The position numbers were made by a program, and so were the translations under genes. Shown here piece after piece: positions 9,732-18,643 of a stretch of DNA of 64,000 nt (its first letter is position 1; each line of letters starts with the position of its first letter). This DNA comes from JAODBQ01 sp047602055 (GTDB lineage: Bacteria; Actinomycetota; Acidimicrobiia; Acidimicrobiales; Ilumatobacteraceae), in NCBI GenBank assembly GCA_047602055.1, contig JASGIG010000001.1, forward strand, positions 3,844,001-3,908,000, in the 5' to 3' direction. The notes beneath the pieces are model-generated. The model had not been told where the DNA came from. It did not search any database and saw nothing but the letters and a program-made list of their open reading frames with translations.

Positions 9732-12040
9732 TCAGCCGTCCTGGACGGCGAGCGTGTCCGACGGCGCCGGCGTGAAGCCGAGCGGGGCGACGAGGGCAGG
9801 GACCTCCTCGGCGGGCCGGGGCGGCGCGAAGTAGTGGCCCTGCGCCGCGCTGCACCCGTATTCGAACAGGCGGTCGGCCTCCGCGGCGCGCTCGACGCCC
9901 TCGGCGATCGTCGTCATGCCGAGCGTCGCCGCCATCCCGATCACGGCGACGACGAGCGACTGGTCACCGCCGCGCGTGTCCAGATCCTGCACGAACGAGC
10001 GGTCGATCTTGACCTTGCTGAGCGGGTACTTGCGCAGGTACGACAGCGACGAGAAGCCGGTGCCGAAATCGTCGACGGACAGGCGCACGCCGAGATCACA
10101 CAGCCCGTTCAGCACGGCATGGGTCTCCACCGAATCCTCGAGCATCACGCCCTCGGTGATCTCCAGCCAGAGCGCGTCGCCCGGGAGACCCCAGCGGGCG
10201 AGGATGTGCTCGACCGTGTCGACGACGTCGGAGTCGAGCAGCTGGCGCGGCGACAGGTTCACCGACACGTAGATGTGGGCGCCGCCGGCCAGGGTCTTGC
10301 GCCACCGCGCCACGGCGCCGCAGGCCTGCTCGAGCATCGACTCGCCGAGCTGGACGATCAGCCCGGACTCCTCGGCGACGGGGATGAAGTCGACGGGGCT
10401 GATGCTCTCGCCCTCGTGCGTCCACCTGGCGAGCACCTCGAAGCCCTCGACCTGACCCGCCGGCAGCGTGGCGATCGGCTGGAAGTGGGCGACGATCTCG
10501 CCGGCATCGAGGGCCTGGCGCATCATCTGCTCCAGCGCGACGCGTCGGGCGACGCGCTCGCGCATGCGCAGGTCGAAGAACGTGATCGTGTTCCGCCCGG
10601 ACCCCTTCGACGCGTACATCGCCGTGTCGGCGTCCCGCACCAGCGAGGTCGCGTCCTCGGTCTCACGATGCTCGGCGACCGCCACCCCGATCGAGGTCGA
10701 GACGTAGATCCGCGTCGACGACAGCGCGAACGGCTCGGCGAACGCGCCGCGCACCCGGCTGGCCAGCGCGTGCGCTTCCTCCCGAGACACGTTGTCGCAC
10801 ACCACGAGGAACTCGTCGCCGGAGATCCGCGCGACCAGGTCGCCGTCGCGCACGGCCGCCGAGAGCCGCCGCGCCGCAGCGATGAGCAGCTCGTCACCGA
10901 TCGCGTGGCCCATCGAGTCGTTGATCAGCTTGAACTGGTCGAGGTCGGCGAACATCACGCTGAGCTGGCCCGGTCCCGGATCGTCGCGCTGCAGACATTC
11001 GGTGATGTGGCGGACCGCCAGGTCGCGGTTCGGCAGGCCGGTGAGATCGTCGTGGGTCGCCTGGTGGGTGAGGTGCTGCTGCGACTTCGACTGGGCGATG
11101 ATGCTGAGCACGAGCCGGGCGACGGCAGCGGCGGCGAGAGCGACGAGGATGCCGACGAGCACCGCCTTCGCCGCATTGGCGGCCGGTGGGTTCAGCCCGG
11201 CGACCGCCGCCGGGAGCAGCAGCGCCAGCGAGAGCATCGCGATCCGTGCCCAGGTGAGGTTGCCGCTCCATCGTGCACTCGGGCGGTTGAGGTAGCGCAT
11301 CGAGCGGTGCAGCGCCGCCGCGCCGAAGCACGACGCCGAGAACAGGAACGGCAGCTCGTACACCCGACCGGCGTTCAGCCGGCCGGCCTCCTTCATGGCG
11401 AAGAGCGTGTCGCCGACGACCAGGCACAGCGTGCCGACGAACAGGAACTGGTGCGACGGGCTGCGCCGGTCGCAGTCGAACGCCAGCGAGCAACCGATCG
11501 CGGCGAGCGCGGCCGACATCGGCGGATAGATCGCCACCATCAGCTCCGCGGGCAGCCATGCGCCACGATCCGACAGGACCGGCGACAGGGCGAACACCCA
11601 CGCCAGCAGCAACGCCGCGAGCGAGATCACCACCGCGTCGAGCCATGAGCTGCGGTCACGACGCGAGCCCCCCGGGCGCGGCGCAGGCCGTTGAGGGCGA
11701 CGCCGGCCAGCACGTAGCCGGGGATGGCGAACACGTCGGGCAGCAGCGACCGGTCGGAGGTCAACACGCCGGTGGCATGGACGTGGTCGCGGGCGACGGC
11801 GGCGATCGCCCAGAGCACGATCGCGGCGGCGATCGCCCACCAGTGCCACGTGACGACCGGCCGGTTGCGCCACACGCCGACGGCGACGCTCGTGCACGTG
11901 GCGACGAGCAGGACCGCATAGATCGCCTGGCTGAACACGCCGGCCGCGTAGAGGCAGGCGATCGTCGCCGTGACGACGAAGTACAGCCAGGCGTAGCGCC
12001 GGCGGATCGGGTGCGGCATCGGGGCAGTCGTCGTCGGCAT
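9732..12040 (-). CDS. membrane GGDEF-EAL c-di-GMP protein (one frameshift)
   Basis: Starts at ATG 12040 (MPTTTAPMPHPIRRRYAW), whose first base overlaps the desaturase stop. The N-terminal ~300 residues form about nine to ten hydrophobic helices; the frame breaks near 11680 within them. The diguanylate cyclase domain shows THDDLTGLPNRDLA, FADLDQFKLINDSMGH and the signature ISGDEF, an SGDEF variant still compatible with activity. The phosphodiesterase domain shows EVL in place of EAL (FEVLARW), NLSPRQLL, LEITEGVMLE, VDDFGTGFSSLSYL, KIDRSFV and TIAEGVE, so most metal- and substrate-binding motifs are intact. It presumably makes and/or degrades cyclic di-GMP at the membrane. Translational coupling to a fatty-acid desaturase suggests a lipid- or envelope-related signal. 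Confidence 0.88.
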
Positions 12041-13011
12041 CAGCCGCGCCCCTCGTGGCGGCTCGTCGAACGCGGCGTGCGCCACGGCAGCGATCGAAGT
12101 AGGCCGACATGGAACGCCAGGTAGCCACGCGCCCGGCACTGCTCGTACGGGGCGATGAGGTCGTCGAGCTCGCGCAGCCGCCCGCCCGGCACTCGCGGTA
12201 CGAGGTGGTGCGCCGTGTGGTGGTTGATGTTGAAGAGAACGAACGACGTCGCCCGGTTCGACCGGATCGTGTAGGTGTTCGCCAGCAGCCCATCACCGCG
12301 GTGGCCGCCGTAGTGCTCGCTGAGCAACACGAACGGCAGCACCGGGCACAGGAGGAGCACCCACGGCCACAGCCACACGGCGCGAACGGCGGCGGACTGC
12401 GTGCAGGCGTACAACAGCACGACGAGCAGGGGCAGCGTCGGCAACCATGCGGTGCGCAGCACACGGCGGCTGGAGGCCGTGCGCGCCCAAGCCGGTGGTC
12501 GGCCGAACGCCGAGGCGATCGTCTGCATCCAGATGAGGCCGAGGAAGCCAGGCCCCAACGCGACCATGTACAGCGCGTACTGCCAGCGCGCCGTGAAGTC
12601 GGCAGGCCGCCCCTCGGGGTCGTGCTCGCCCAGCGTGTGGGTGTGGTGGAACAGGTGGAACTGGCGGTAGGTCGCGAACGGCGCGCCGACGGCCAGCAAC
12701 AGCAGGTGGCCGGCGATCGTGTTCCCGAGCCGGCTCCGGGCGAACGTCCCGTGGATGCAGTCGTGCGCCGCCCCGGCGCAGCCCATCAGCACGAACGCAC
12801 CGAAGCACCAGATCGGCAGCCACACCCACAGCGTCCCGGCGGCGAAGCCCAGCGCGCACGCCGCCGCCCAGGCGGCCAGCAGCGCGGCGATGTGCAACAG
12901 GGGCCACACGCCCGGCCGCGCCGTGAGGCCACGCTCCGCCGCCCATTCGCGGATCTCGCTCGTCGCCGGCGCGGCAGGCGCCGCCGACGTCCTCGGCAGC
13001 TGCATCGTCAT
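12040..13011 (-). CDS. membrane fatty-acid desaturase/hydroxylase family
   Basis: A 323-residue integral membrane protein with the three histidine boxes of di-iron desaturases: HDCIHG, HLFHH (with HTHTLGEHD following) and HHTAHH. Hydrophobic pairs flank them (ALLAAWAAACALGFAAG, WLPTLPLLVVLLYA, LLLCPVLPFVLL). Family role: oxygen-dependent introduction of a double bond or hydroxyl into acyl chains, or hydroxylation or ketolation of carotenoids; the exact substrate is unclear. The start ATG 13011 overlaps the upstream stop (ATGA), and its own TGA shares one base with the ATG of the c-di-GMP gene. The three genes are therefore almost certainly one transcript. A longer upstream reading frame exists but is antisense/alternate-frame to the GNAT-like gene. 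Confidence 0.88.
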   Translation of the reverse strand: MTMQLPRTSAAPAAPATSEIREWAAERGLTARPGVWPLLHIAALLAAWAAACALGFAAGTLWVWLPIWCFGAFVLMGCAGAAHDCIHGTFARSRLGNTIAGHLLLLAVGAPFATYRQFHLFHHTHTLGEHDPEGRPADFTARWQYALYMVALGPGFLGLIWMQTIASAFGRPPAWARTASSRRVLRTAWLPTLPLLVVLLYACTQSAAVRAVWLWPWVLLLCPVLPFVLLSEHYGGHRGDGLLANTYTIRSNRATSFVLFNINHHTAHHLVPRVPGGRLRELDDLIAPYEQCRARGYLAFHVGLLRSLPWRTPRSTSRHEGRG

Positions 13012-13718
13012 CGGCGGACCTGCAGCCTGCTGAAGTCCTCGAGCGGCTCTGGCACCTCGATCGCGAACCACGACTGCTGGTCGACGAGATCCATCGAGCT
13101 GTTCGGGAACGATCGGGCCAGCCGGCGCAGGTTGTCGTCGAGCGATGCGTGCTCCCGGTTGAACGCGCAGACGTCGAAGACGATGACGCCGCAGGACGAC
13201 GCCGCCTCCTGGCCGGCGTGGGTGCCCAGCCGGGCGAACAGCGTGCGCCCGCGGTAGCCGGCGCGCACGAAGATCACGATGCCGTAGAAGATCGCGTCGC
13301 GTGCCGCCTGCTCCGGGTATCGCGCCCGCAGGAACTCCGGCGAGATCAGCGGGACCGCCGAGAGGTCGTTGGTGACCATGCACAGCCCGACCGGCTCGTC
13401 GCCGCTCATCCCGACGAACTTGACGATCCGCGGGTTGGCCAGTTCGGCGAGGATCTCTTCGCGCGACCACAGGTGTTGTTGCAAGGCCAGCTCCCGCAAG
13501 GGTTCGAAGGCCTCGTGATACAGCTGCCAGATCGCCTCGGCACGTTCGCCGACGATCGCCAGCTCACGTACGATCCGGGCACGTGGTGACGTCGGTTGCC
13601 GGTCCAGTCGCGGGACGACGACGTCGTCGGCGACGGCGAAGACCGGTTCAGCCGACTCGGCTTCCGGAGAGGTGAATGAGGCCAGGCGGGGGGGTGCCGT
13701 CTCCATCGGTTGGATCAT
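13008..13718 (-). CDS. GNAT-like acyltransferase, putative
   Basis: A 236-residue protein that begins the desaturase/c-di-GMP operon. Its core has an acetyltransferase look: REEILAELANPRIVKFVG, PVGLCMVTNDL, then a beta-strand FYGIVIFVRAGYRGRTLFARL resembling the pyrophosphate-binding region of GNAT folds, and CGVIVFDVCAFN. No definite catalytic residue is assignable. It could act on an acyl-carrier or on a polar lipid head, consistent with its partner desaturase, but that is context inference. The start ATG at 13718 lies about 117 bp from the divergent membrane gene. The end overlaps the desaturase start by 4 nt. Confidence 0.65.
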   Translation of the reverse strand: MIQPMETAPPRLASFTSPEAESAEPVFAVADDVVVPRLDRQPTSPRARIVRELAIVGERAEAIWQLYHEAFEPLRELALQQHLWSREEILAELANPRIVKFVGMSGDEPVGLCMVTNDLSAVPLISPEFLRARYPEQAARDAIFYGIVIFVRAGYRGRTLFARLGTHAGQEAASSCGVIVFDVCAFNREHASLDDNLRRLARSFPNSSMDLVDQQSWFAIEVPEPLEDFSRLQVRR

Positions 13719-13835
13719 CCCATAGTGCTACGTTGCGCGTTGATGTAACCACGTACAGCGTGAGGATTTCACCCTGCAGATCATGACGCCACCGGCAAGA
13801 AGATCCCCCGTACGTGGCGCCGCCACACCCACCGG

Positions 13836-14519
13836 ATGAGCCGTCGAGGTGAGCTGTGGCAGGCGGTGCGGCAGGACTGGGTCGGCGCCGGCGCCGGCGG
13901 ACGCGCGCTACTCGTCGCGGCGACCTGCATCCTGCTGTACGAGTGGAGCGCCGGCAACGAGACGGCGACGACGCTGCTGATCACCGAGCTGCTGCGTCGC
14001 CACGAGTCGGTGCCCAGCGTCATGCTGGCCGGCGTGGTCGCCGGCGCGCTCGTGCTGGTCGAGCAGGTCCTGTCCGGCCTCGTGTTCATCGCCGCGCTGG
14101 GACGGCTCCCTCGGCTCGTCGGCATGATCGTCACGACCGTCCAGCAGCGCTTCGGCACCAGCGTCCCGCCGTACCGCGAGCTGCCGGCGACGACGCGCGT
14201 CGGCGTCGCGTTCGTGATGGGCACGTCGTTCGTCGCCACCGAGGACGCGCTCGCCGGCGCGACGCACCGCCGGCGCTCGATCGTCGTCTCGGCGGCGACC
14301 GCGGCGACGACGGTCTTCGCCATCACCGGGGTGATCGGCGGCGCGCTCATCGCCGCGCACGGCACGCGGTTCGAAGGACCCGTGAAGGTCGTCTACTCGA
14401 TCGCCGGTGACTGGCGGTTCTGGCTGGCGGTCCTGCTCCTGCCGCCGCTGGTCGGTGCGCTCGCCCGCCGCTGCAGCGCCGCGCTCGGGCGCCCGGCCGG
14501 TCCGGTCGATCCGCGTTGA
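13836..14519 (+). CDS. integral membrane protein, unknown function
   Basis: A 227-residue protein with about five hydrophobic segments (ALLVAATCILLYEW, VMLAGVVAGALVLVEQVL, SGLVFIAALGRL, SAATAATTVFAITGVIGGALIAA, FWLAVLLLPPLVGAL). Two short soluble loops contain ELLRRHE and QQRFGTSVPPYREL. No motif allows a functional call. It stands alone between the divergent desaturase operon and the convergent aminotransferase, whose stop is 4 bp away. The start ATG 13836 was chosen because the N-terminus (MSRRGELWQAVRQDW) looks like a normal cytoplasmic lead-in. Confidence 0.7.
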   Translation: MSRRGELWQAVRQDWVGAGAGGRALLVAATCILLYEWSAGNETATTLLITELLRRHESVPSVMLAGVVAGALVLVEQVLSGLVFIAALGRLPRLVGMIVTTVQQRFGTSVPPYRELPATTRVGVAFVMGTSFVATEDALAGATHRRRSIVVSAATAATTVFAITGVIGGALIAAHGTRFEGPVKVVYSIAGDWRFWLAVLLLPPLVGALARRCSAALGRPAGPVDPR

Positions 14520-14522
14520 CCT

Positions 14523-15728
14523 TCAGCCGAGCTTGGTCAAGCCGCGGCGCAGGTTGCGGATGCCCTGGGCGATGCGCTGCTCGTTCTCGATCAGCGCGAA
14601 GCGGCAGAAGCCCTCGCCGCCCGGACCGAAGCCGCTGCCCGGCGATAGGGCCACCTCGCACTCACGGATGACATGCGAGCAGAACTCGACCGAGTCGAGC
14701 TCGGCGTACGGCTCGGGGATCTGCGCCCACACGAACATCGAGCCCTGCGGCTTGGGGATGTCCCAGCCGATGCGCGCCAGACCGTCGATCAGCGCGTCAC
14801 GCCGGCCCTGGTAGATGTCGCGCACCTCGGCCGGGTAGTCGGGGGCCTCGTTCATCGTCACCGTCGCGGCGATCTGGATCGGCTGGAACGTGCCGTAGTC
14901 GAGGTACGACTTGAGCTTGACGAGGGCCTGCACCACCTCGGCGTTGCCGACGAGGAACGCGCAGCGCCAGCCGGCCATCGAGAAGCTCTTCGTCATCGAG
15001 TACAGCTCGACGGCGCACTCCTTGGCCCCGTCGGCCTGCAGGATGCTGACCGGGTCGTAGCCGTCGAATCCCAGATCGGCGTAGGCGAAGTCGTGCACCA
15101 CGATCATGTCGCGCTCTCGGCAGAAGTCGACGACGCGCTGCATGAACGGCAGGTCGACCACCGAGCCGGTCGGGTTGTGCGGGAACGAGATGACGAGCAC
15201 CTTCGGCTTCGGCCAGCCCACGTCGTAGGCCGTGGTCAGGCTGTCGAAGAAGTCACCGGCGTAGTCGGTCTGCACCCGCGGGTCGGCCAGGCTGCGCATC
15301 GGCACCTGGCGCAGGTCGGCGCCGGCGAACAGCGGGCCGTAGATGTGGATCGGGTAGCTCGGGCTCGGCACGATCGCCGCGTCCCCACGGTCGAGCAACA
15401 CCCACATCAGGTGGCTGAACCCCTCCTTGGAGCCGATCGTGTTGGTGATCTCCAACTCCTGGTCGAGCTCGACGCCCCAGCGCCGCTGGTACAGGTTGGC
15501 GACGGCCTCACGCAGCTTGGGCAGGCCGCGACTCACCGAGTAGCGGTGGTTGCGGGCGTTGTGCGCCGCCTCGGCCAGCTTCTCGACGGCGATCTGCGGC
15601 GAAGGGATGTCCGGGTTGCCGAAGCCCAGGTCGATCACGTCCACACCTGCTCGCCGTGCGTCGATCTTCAGGCCGTTGATGATGGCGAAGACGTACGGGG
15701 GCAGATTGGTGATCCGGCGGAAATCCAT
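14523..15728 (-). CDS. class I/II PLP aminotransferase (alanine transaminase AlaC-like)
   Basis: A 401-residue fold-type I aminotransferase. It has the N-terminal LPPYVFAIINGLK, the substrate-loop IDLGFGNPDIPSP, the nucleotide-pocket FPHNPTGSVVD, the Asp/Tyr pocket VHDFAYADLGFDGYDP, and the PLP lysine in SMTKSFSMAGWR. SPGSGFGPGGEGFCRFALIE carries the carboxylate-binding Arg. This arrangement is seen in the AlaC/glutamate-pyruvate transaminase group, so glutamate-dependent pyruvate or oxaloacetate transamination is likely; the exact amino acid is not determined. The start at ATG 15728 begins MDFRRITNLPP, and longer in-frame codons upstream have no similarity. It is divergent from ppa with 34 bp between starts. 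Confidence 0.9.
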   Translation of the reverse strand: MDFRRITNLPPYVFAIINGLKIDARRAGVDVIDLGFGNPDIPSPQIAVEKLAEAAHNARNHRYSVSRGLPKLREAVANLYQRRWGVELDQELEITNTIGSKEGFSHLMWVLLDRGDAAIVPSPSYPIHIYGPLFAGADLRQVPMRSLADPRVQTDYAGDFFDSLTTAYDVGWPKPKVLVISFPHNPTGSVVDLPFMQRVVDFCRERDMIVVHDFAYADLGFDGYDPVSILQADGAKECAVELYSMTKSFSMAGWRCAFLVGNAEVVQALVKLKSYLDYGTFQPIQIAATVTMNEAPDYPAEVRDIYQGRRDALIDGLARIGWDIPKPQGSMFVWAQIPEPYAELDSVEFCSHVIRECEVALSPGSGFGPGGEGFCRFALIENEQRIAQGIRNLRRGLTKLG

Positions 15729-15762
15729 CGAGACCACGCTACCCGTGGCAACATGCCAGGTC

Positions 15763-16275
15763 ATGGGCAAATCGCTCCCGGACGACTGCGTGCACGTCAT
15801 CATCGAGATCCCGCGCGGCAGCCGCAACAAGTACGAGATCGACCACGACACCGGCCAGGTCTTCCTCGACCGGCGGCTGTTCACCGCCATGACCTATCCC
15901 GCCGACTACGGGTTCGTCCCCGACACGCTCGGCGGCGACGGCGACCCGCTCGACGCCCTCGTCCTGCTCGAGGACCCGGTCTACCCGGGAGTGTGGGTCC
16001 AGGCCCGTCCCGTCGGCGTGCTCTACATGGTCGACGAGGCCGGCGAGGACGCCAAGCTGATCTGCGTGCCGCCGACCGAGCCGCGCTGGCACGACGTGCA
16101 CGACATCGCCGACCTCACCCCGCAGCTGGTCAGCGAGATCCAGCACTTCTTCGAGGTGTACAAGGCGCTGGAGCCCGGCAAGGAGTCGAGCACCGGTGGC
16201 CTCGCCGGACGCTCCGCGGCGTGGGCCGAGATCGAGGACTCACGGACGCGCTTCGTCGCACACGGCGCTCACTGA
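15763..16275 (+). CDS. ppa: inorganic pyrophosphatase (family I)
   Basis: A 170-residue soluble pyrophosphatase, the normal size for the bacterial family. It hydrolyses PPi to 2 Pi and so drives biosynthetic reactions. The family signature DGDPLDALVLL contains the Mg-binding aspartates. The other conserved blocks IEIPRGSRNKYEID, YPADYGFVPDTLGGDGD, VGVLYMVDEAGEDAKLICV and HFFEVYKALEPGKE are also present. ATG 15763 gives MGKSLPDDCVHV, the typical N-terminus. The intergenic space to the divergent aminotransferase is only 34 bp, so both promoters must lie close together. Confidence 0.96.
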   Translation: MGKSLPDDCVHVIIEIPRGSRNKYEIDHDTGQVFLDRRLFTAMTYPADYGFVPDTLGGDGDPLDALVLLEDPVYPGVWVQARPVGVLYMVDEAGEDAKLICVPPTEPRWHDVHDIADLTPQLVSEIQHFFEVYKALEPGKESSTGGLAGRSAAWAEIEDSRTRFVAHGAH

Positions 16276-16727
16276 GGTCTACGTCGGCAGGGCGTCCAAC
16301 GCCACGGAGGACACCGTCGGCGGACCGCTCCCGGCCGTCCTTGCTGCGCCGCCGAGGGCAACTCGGTCCACGTGGTGCCGTCAGGCGACGCGTACACGGT
16401 CGACGCGTCGCGCCTGCCGAGGCCGGCTCGGGCATTGCCCCCCAGCGGGCCCCGCCCTTCGGACGGGAGGAGGAGGAGGAAGAAGAAGAAGAGGAGGAGG
16501 AGGACGACGACACCGGACGCCGAGCGCAGGTCGGTGTACTCGGTCGAGATCGCCGCGGCCGTGCCCGCGGCCCGCAGGATCGGCGTCGTGGTAGCCCGGC
16601 GCGTCGTTCGTCGGGGCGTCGACGGTCGGTGCTGCGGTGATCGCCGGGGCGACGGTCGCGGTCGACAGCGGTGCGCTCGTTCGAGTCGGCGGCCTCGATC
16701 ACGTCGGCGGTCTGGCGACTTGGTCCG
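16276..16727. other. 452-bp gap with no intact gene; possible decayed secreted-protein remnant
   Basis: No intact ORF here resembles a known family. On the minus strand, scattered pieces in different frames look like debris of an exported protein: a Pro/Thr/Ala stretch (TAAPTVDAPTNDAPGY) near 16600-16660, and VYASPDGTTWTELPS near 16350-16395, which resembles an Asp-box/BNR repeat. On the plus strand VHVVPSGDAYTVD faintly recalls DUF2188. A pure polypurine tract lies inside. Any of these could be chance, so I report only that the region has no supportable gene. Confidence 0.3.
16465..16504 (+). repeat. 40-nt polypurine GGA/GAA tract
   Basis: Forty consecutive purines on the plus strand, made of GGA and GAA triplets, followed by three GAC triplets. 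It lies between ppa and the ROK gene. Such homopurine-homopyrimidine runs can form triplex (H-DNA) and are slippage-prone. Apparent poly-Ser, poly-Lys/Arg or Leu/Phe translations across it are low-complexity artefacts. Confidence 0.8.
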
Positions 16728-17693
16728 TCAACGAGCGGCGGTCGCCGCCCCGAGGAGCGCCGCGCCGATCGCCCCGGCGTGCTCGCCGAGGGTGGCGAAC
16801 GCCAGCGTCGGCGCCGGACGGATCTCCGACGAGTACAGGAGCGCATCGAACCAGCGGGCGATCGGTGGCTCGTACAGCTCGGCGTCGGCAGCGAGGCCGC
16901 CGCCGAGCACGATGATCGCCGGGTCGACGAGGTTGGTCAGGTTGACCAGCCCGATCGCCACCCAGCGGGCGAACTCGTCGATCACCGCCAGCGCGCCGGC
17001 GTCGCCGGCCTGAGCGGCCGTGCGGACGTCCTCGCCCCGCAGCTCGTCGCCCGCCACGGCAATCGTGAGGCGCCCGTCGGCGGCGGCGCGGCGGGCCAGC
17101 ATCGCCAGCCCGGCGCCGGATGCGTAGCGCTCCCAGCAGCCCCGCCGGCCGCACGGGCACCGCGGGCCGTCGGGATCGACGACCATGTGGCCGTACTCGC
17201 CGGTGAAGCCGTGGGCACCGTACTGCACGGCACCGCCGAGGATCAGGCCACCGCCGATGCCGGTGCCGAGCGTGACGAGGACGACGTCGTCGGCGCCGCG
17301 GGCGGCGCCGGTCCGCCATTCGGCCACGGCGGCACACGTCGCGTCGTTGTCGACGGCGGCGTCGACACGCAGACGGTCGCGTAGGCCGCCACGCACGTCC
17401 AGCGGTTCGTCGACGGCCAGGTTCGGTGCGGCCAGCAGCACGCCGCGACGCTCGACGAGCCCGGCGATGCCGACACCGAGCGTCGCGCCTTCGCGACCGG
17501 CGCCGAGCTCGGCGGCGACGCCGGCGACGGTGTCGAGGATGGCCGCGCCGCCTCGCGGGGTGGACCGGCGGGCTTCGCGCAGGATCGTGCCGCCGGCATC
17601 GATGACGGCGCCGAGCACCTTCGTGCCGCCCACGTCGACACCGACGTGGGCGACGGTCACGAGGTCGGCCCGCGACCGGTCACGCGCTGACAC
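16728..17693 (-). CDS. ROK-family sugar kinase (glucokinase-like)
   Basis: About 320 residues. The ATP-binding motif GVDVGGTKVLGAVID, the catalytic Asp in VDNDATCAA, the second phosphate loop LVTLGTGIGGGLI, EYGHM, and the zinc site CPCGRRGCWERYASG are all present. Together these are diagnostic of ROK kinases and are seen in glucokinases of actinobacteria. It likely phosphorylates glucose or a related hexose. The GTG at 17693 overlaps the upstream SRPBCC gene by 14 nt, while an alternative GTG at 17660 gives VTVAHVGVDVGG with no overlap. It is the last gene of a long co-directional run. Confidence 0.92.
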   Translation of the reverse strand: MSARDRSRADLVTVAHVGVDVGGTKVLGAVIDAGGTILREARRSTPRGGAAILDTVAGVAAELGAGREGATLGVGIAGLVERRGVLLAAPNLAVDEPLDVRGGLRDRLRVDAAVDNDATCAAVAEWRTGAARGADDVVLVTLGTGIGGGLILGGAVQYGAHGFTGEYGHMVVDPDGPRCPCGRRGCWERYASGAGLAMLARRAAADGRLTIAVAGDELRGEDVRTAAQAGDAGALAVIDEFARWVAIGLVNLTNLVDPAIIVLGGGLAADAELYEPPIARWFDALLYSSEIRPAPTLAFATLGEHAGAIGAALLGAATAAR

Positions 17694-18123
17694 CGACCTC
17701 GGCGCGCGTCTTCAGCTCTCGCAACGTGTTGAGGATGCGGACCTCGGCGCGGCGCTTGACGAACCCGGGCAGCGGGACGACCAGCTCGATGGTCAGGTCG
17801 TAGCGCACCTCGGTGCCACCGTCACCGGTGGGCGACACGGTGTAGGCGCCGTCGATCTTGCGCATGATGTCGCCGTGGACCATCTTCCAGGCCAGCACGT
17901 TCGGCGTCGAGTAGTCGTAGCCGAGCGTGTAGTGGGTGCTCCGGCCGAGTGCCGAAGCTCGGTACTCGACCTCCGCCGGGCGGCCCTGCTCGTCGCGGGC
18001 GTGGACGACGACGTCCTTGACGTCCTTGGCCCAGTCCGGGTAGCGCTCGACATCGGCAGCGATGGCCCAGACCTGCTCCGGCGGAGCGGCGATGGTGATC
18101 GTCTCCGTTGCCGACTCAGTCAT
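17680..18123 (-). CDS. SRPBCC (START/polyketide cyclase-like) protein
   Basis: A 147-residue single-domain protein with the helix-grip start ITIAAPPEQVWAIAADVERYPDWAKDVKD (shown in part here: PPEQVWAIAADVERYPDW) and a C-terminal long helix after VPLPGFVKRR. The family binds hydrophobic ligands; actinobacterial members near envelope genes often handle lipids. Here it sits between a small membrane protein and the ROK kinase, downstream of a GT4 mannosyltransferase, so a role in envelope lipid handling is a weak inference. ATG 18123 gives MTESATETITIAA. Confidence 0.85.
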   Translation of the reverse strand: MTESATETITIAAPPEQVWAIAADVERYPDWAKDVKDVVVHARDEQGRPAEVEYRASALGRSTHYTLGYDYSTPNVLAWKMVHGDIMRKIDGAYTVSPTGDGGTEVRYDLTIELVVPLPGFVKRRAEVRILNTLRELKTRAEVGVSA

Positions 18124-18133
18124 GGCGCCTGTT

Positions 18134-18634
18134 CTAGCCGATCTTGCGGTTGTTCGGCCGCTCGTCGCGAGGGATTCGTGGGCCGTAGCGGCCGTGGCGG
18201 GCCGCCCACAGGCCGTTCGCGCCGATCCCGAACATCGGCACGAGCACCCCGAACGCCAGCGCGTTGAGCCGGCCCTTGTCGAGACCGACGACGCCGATGA
18301 TCGCCCCGGCGAGGGCGACGGCGATCTGCACGCCGAAGCAGACCCACATGACCCGGCGGACCCGCTCCGGCGCGGTGTCGCCGGAGAGCAGGAACAGGTT
18401 GGCGACGCCGACGTTCTCGACGCGCGAGCGTTCGAGGGCCGACGCGTAGGCCCACAGGCTCGTCGCTGCACCGGCGGCGAACAGGACCATCGACACGGCG
18501 GCGATCAGCACCTGGCCAGGACGCTGGTTGCGCAGCGGCACGGCGATCGCCATCGCCACGACGAATACCGCCGTGCCGACGAGGTCGTAGCGCACGATCC
18601 GTGCACCGTCGACCGTGGCACGCTCGTCAGTCAC
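18134..18634 (-). CDS. four-helix membrane protein, unknown function
   Basis: A 166-residue protein with GTG start at 18634. Four hydrophobic segments are seen: VGTAVFVVAMAIAVPL, VLIAAVSMVLFAAGAATSL, VMWVCFGVQIAVALAGAII, and LAFGVLVPMFGIGANGLW. The loop between helices 2 and 3 includes ERSRVENVGVANLFLLSGDTAP. I do not recognise a family. It is spaced 9 bp from the GT4 gene and 10 bp from the SRPBCC gene, so it is surely in the same operon. Confidence 0.75.
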   Translation of the reverse strand: MTDERATVDGARIVRYDLVGTAVFVVAMAIAVPLRNQRPGQVLIAAVSMVLFAAGAATSLWAYASALERSRVENVGVANLFLLSGDTAPERVRRVMWVCFGVQIAVALAGAIIGVVGLDKGRLNALAFGVLVPMFGIGANGLWAARHGRYGPRIPRDERPNNRKIG

Positions 18635-18643
18635 GACGTCCGA

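Noticed and set aside
8739..11648. Plus-strand frame of 969 codons
   Set aside because: Covers the hydrolase in a wrong phase and is antisense to the GGDEF-EAL gene.
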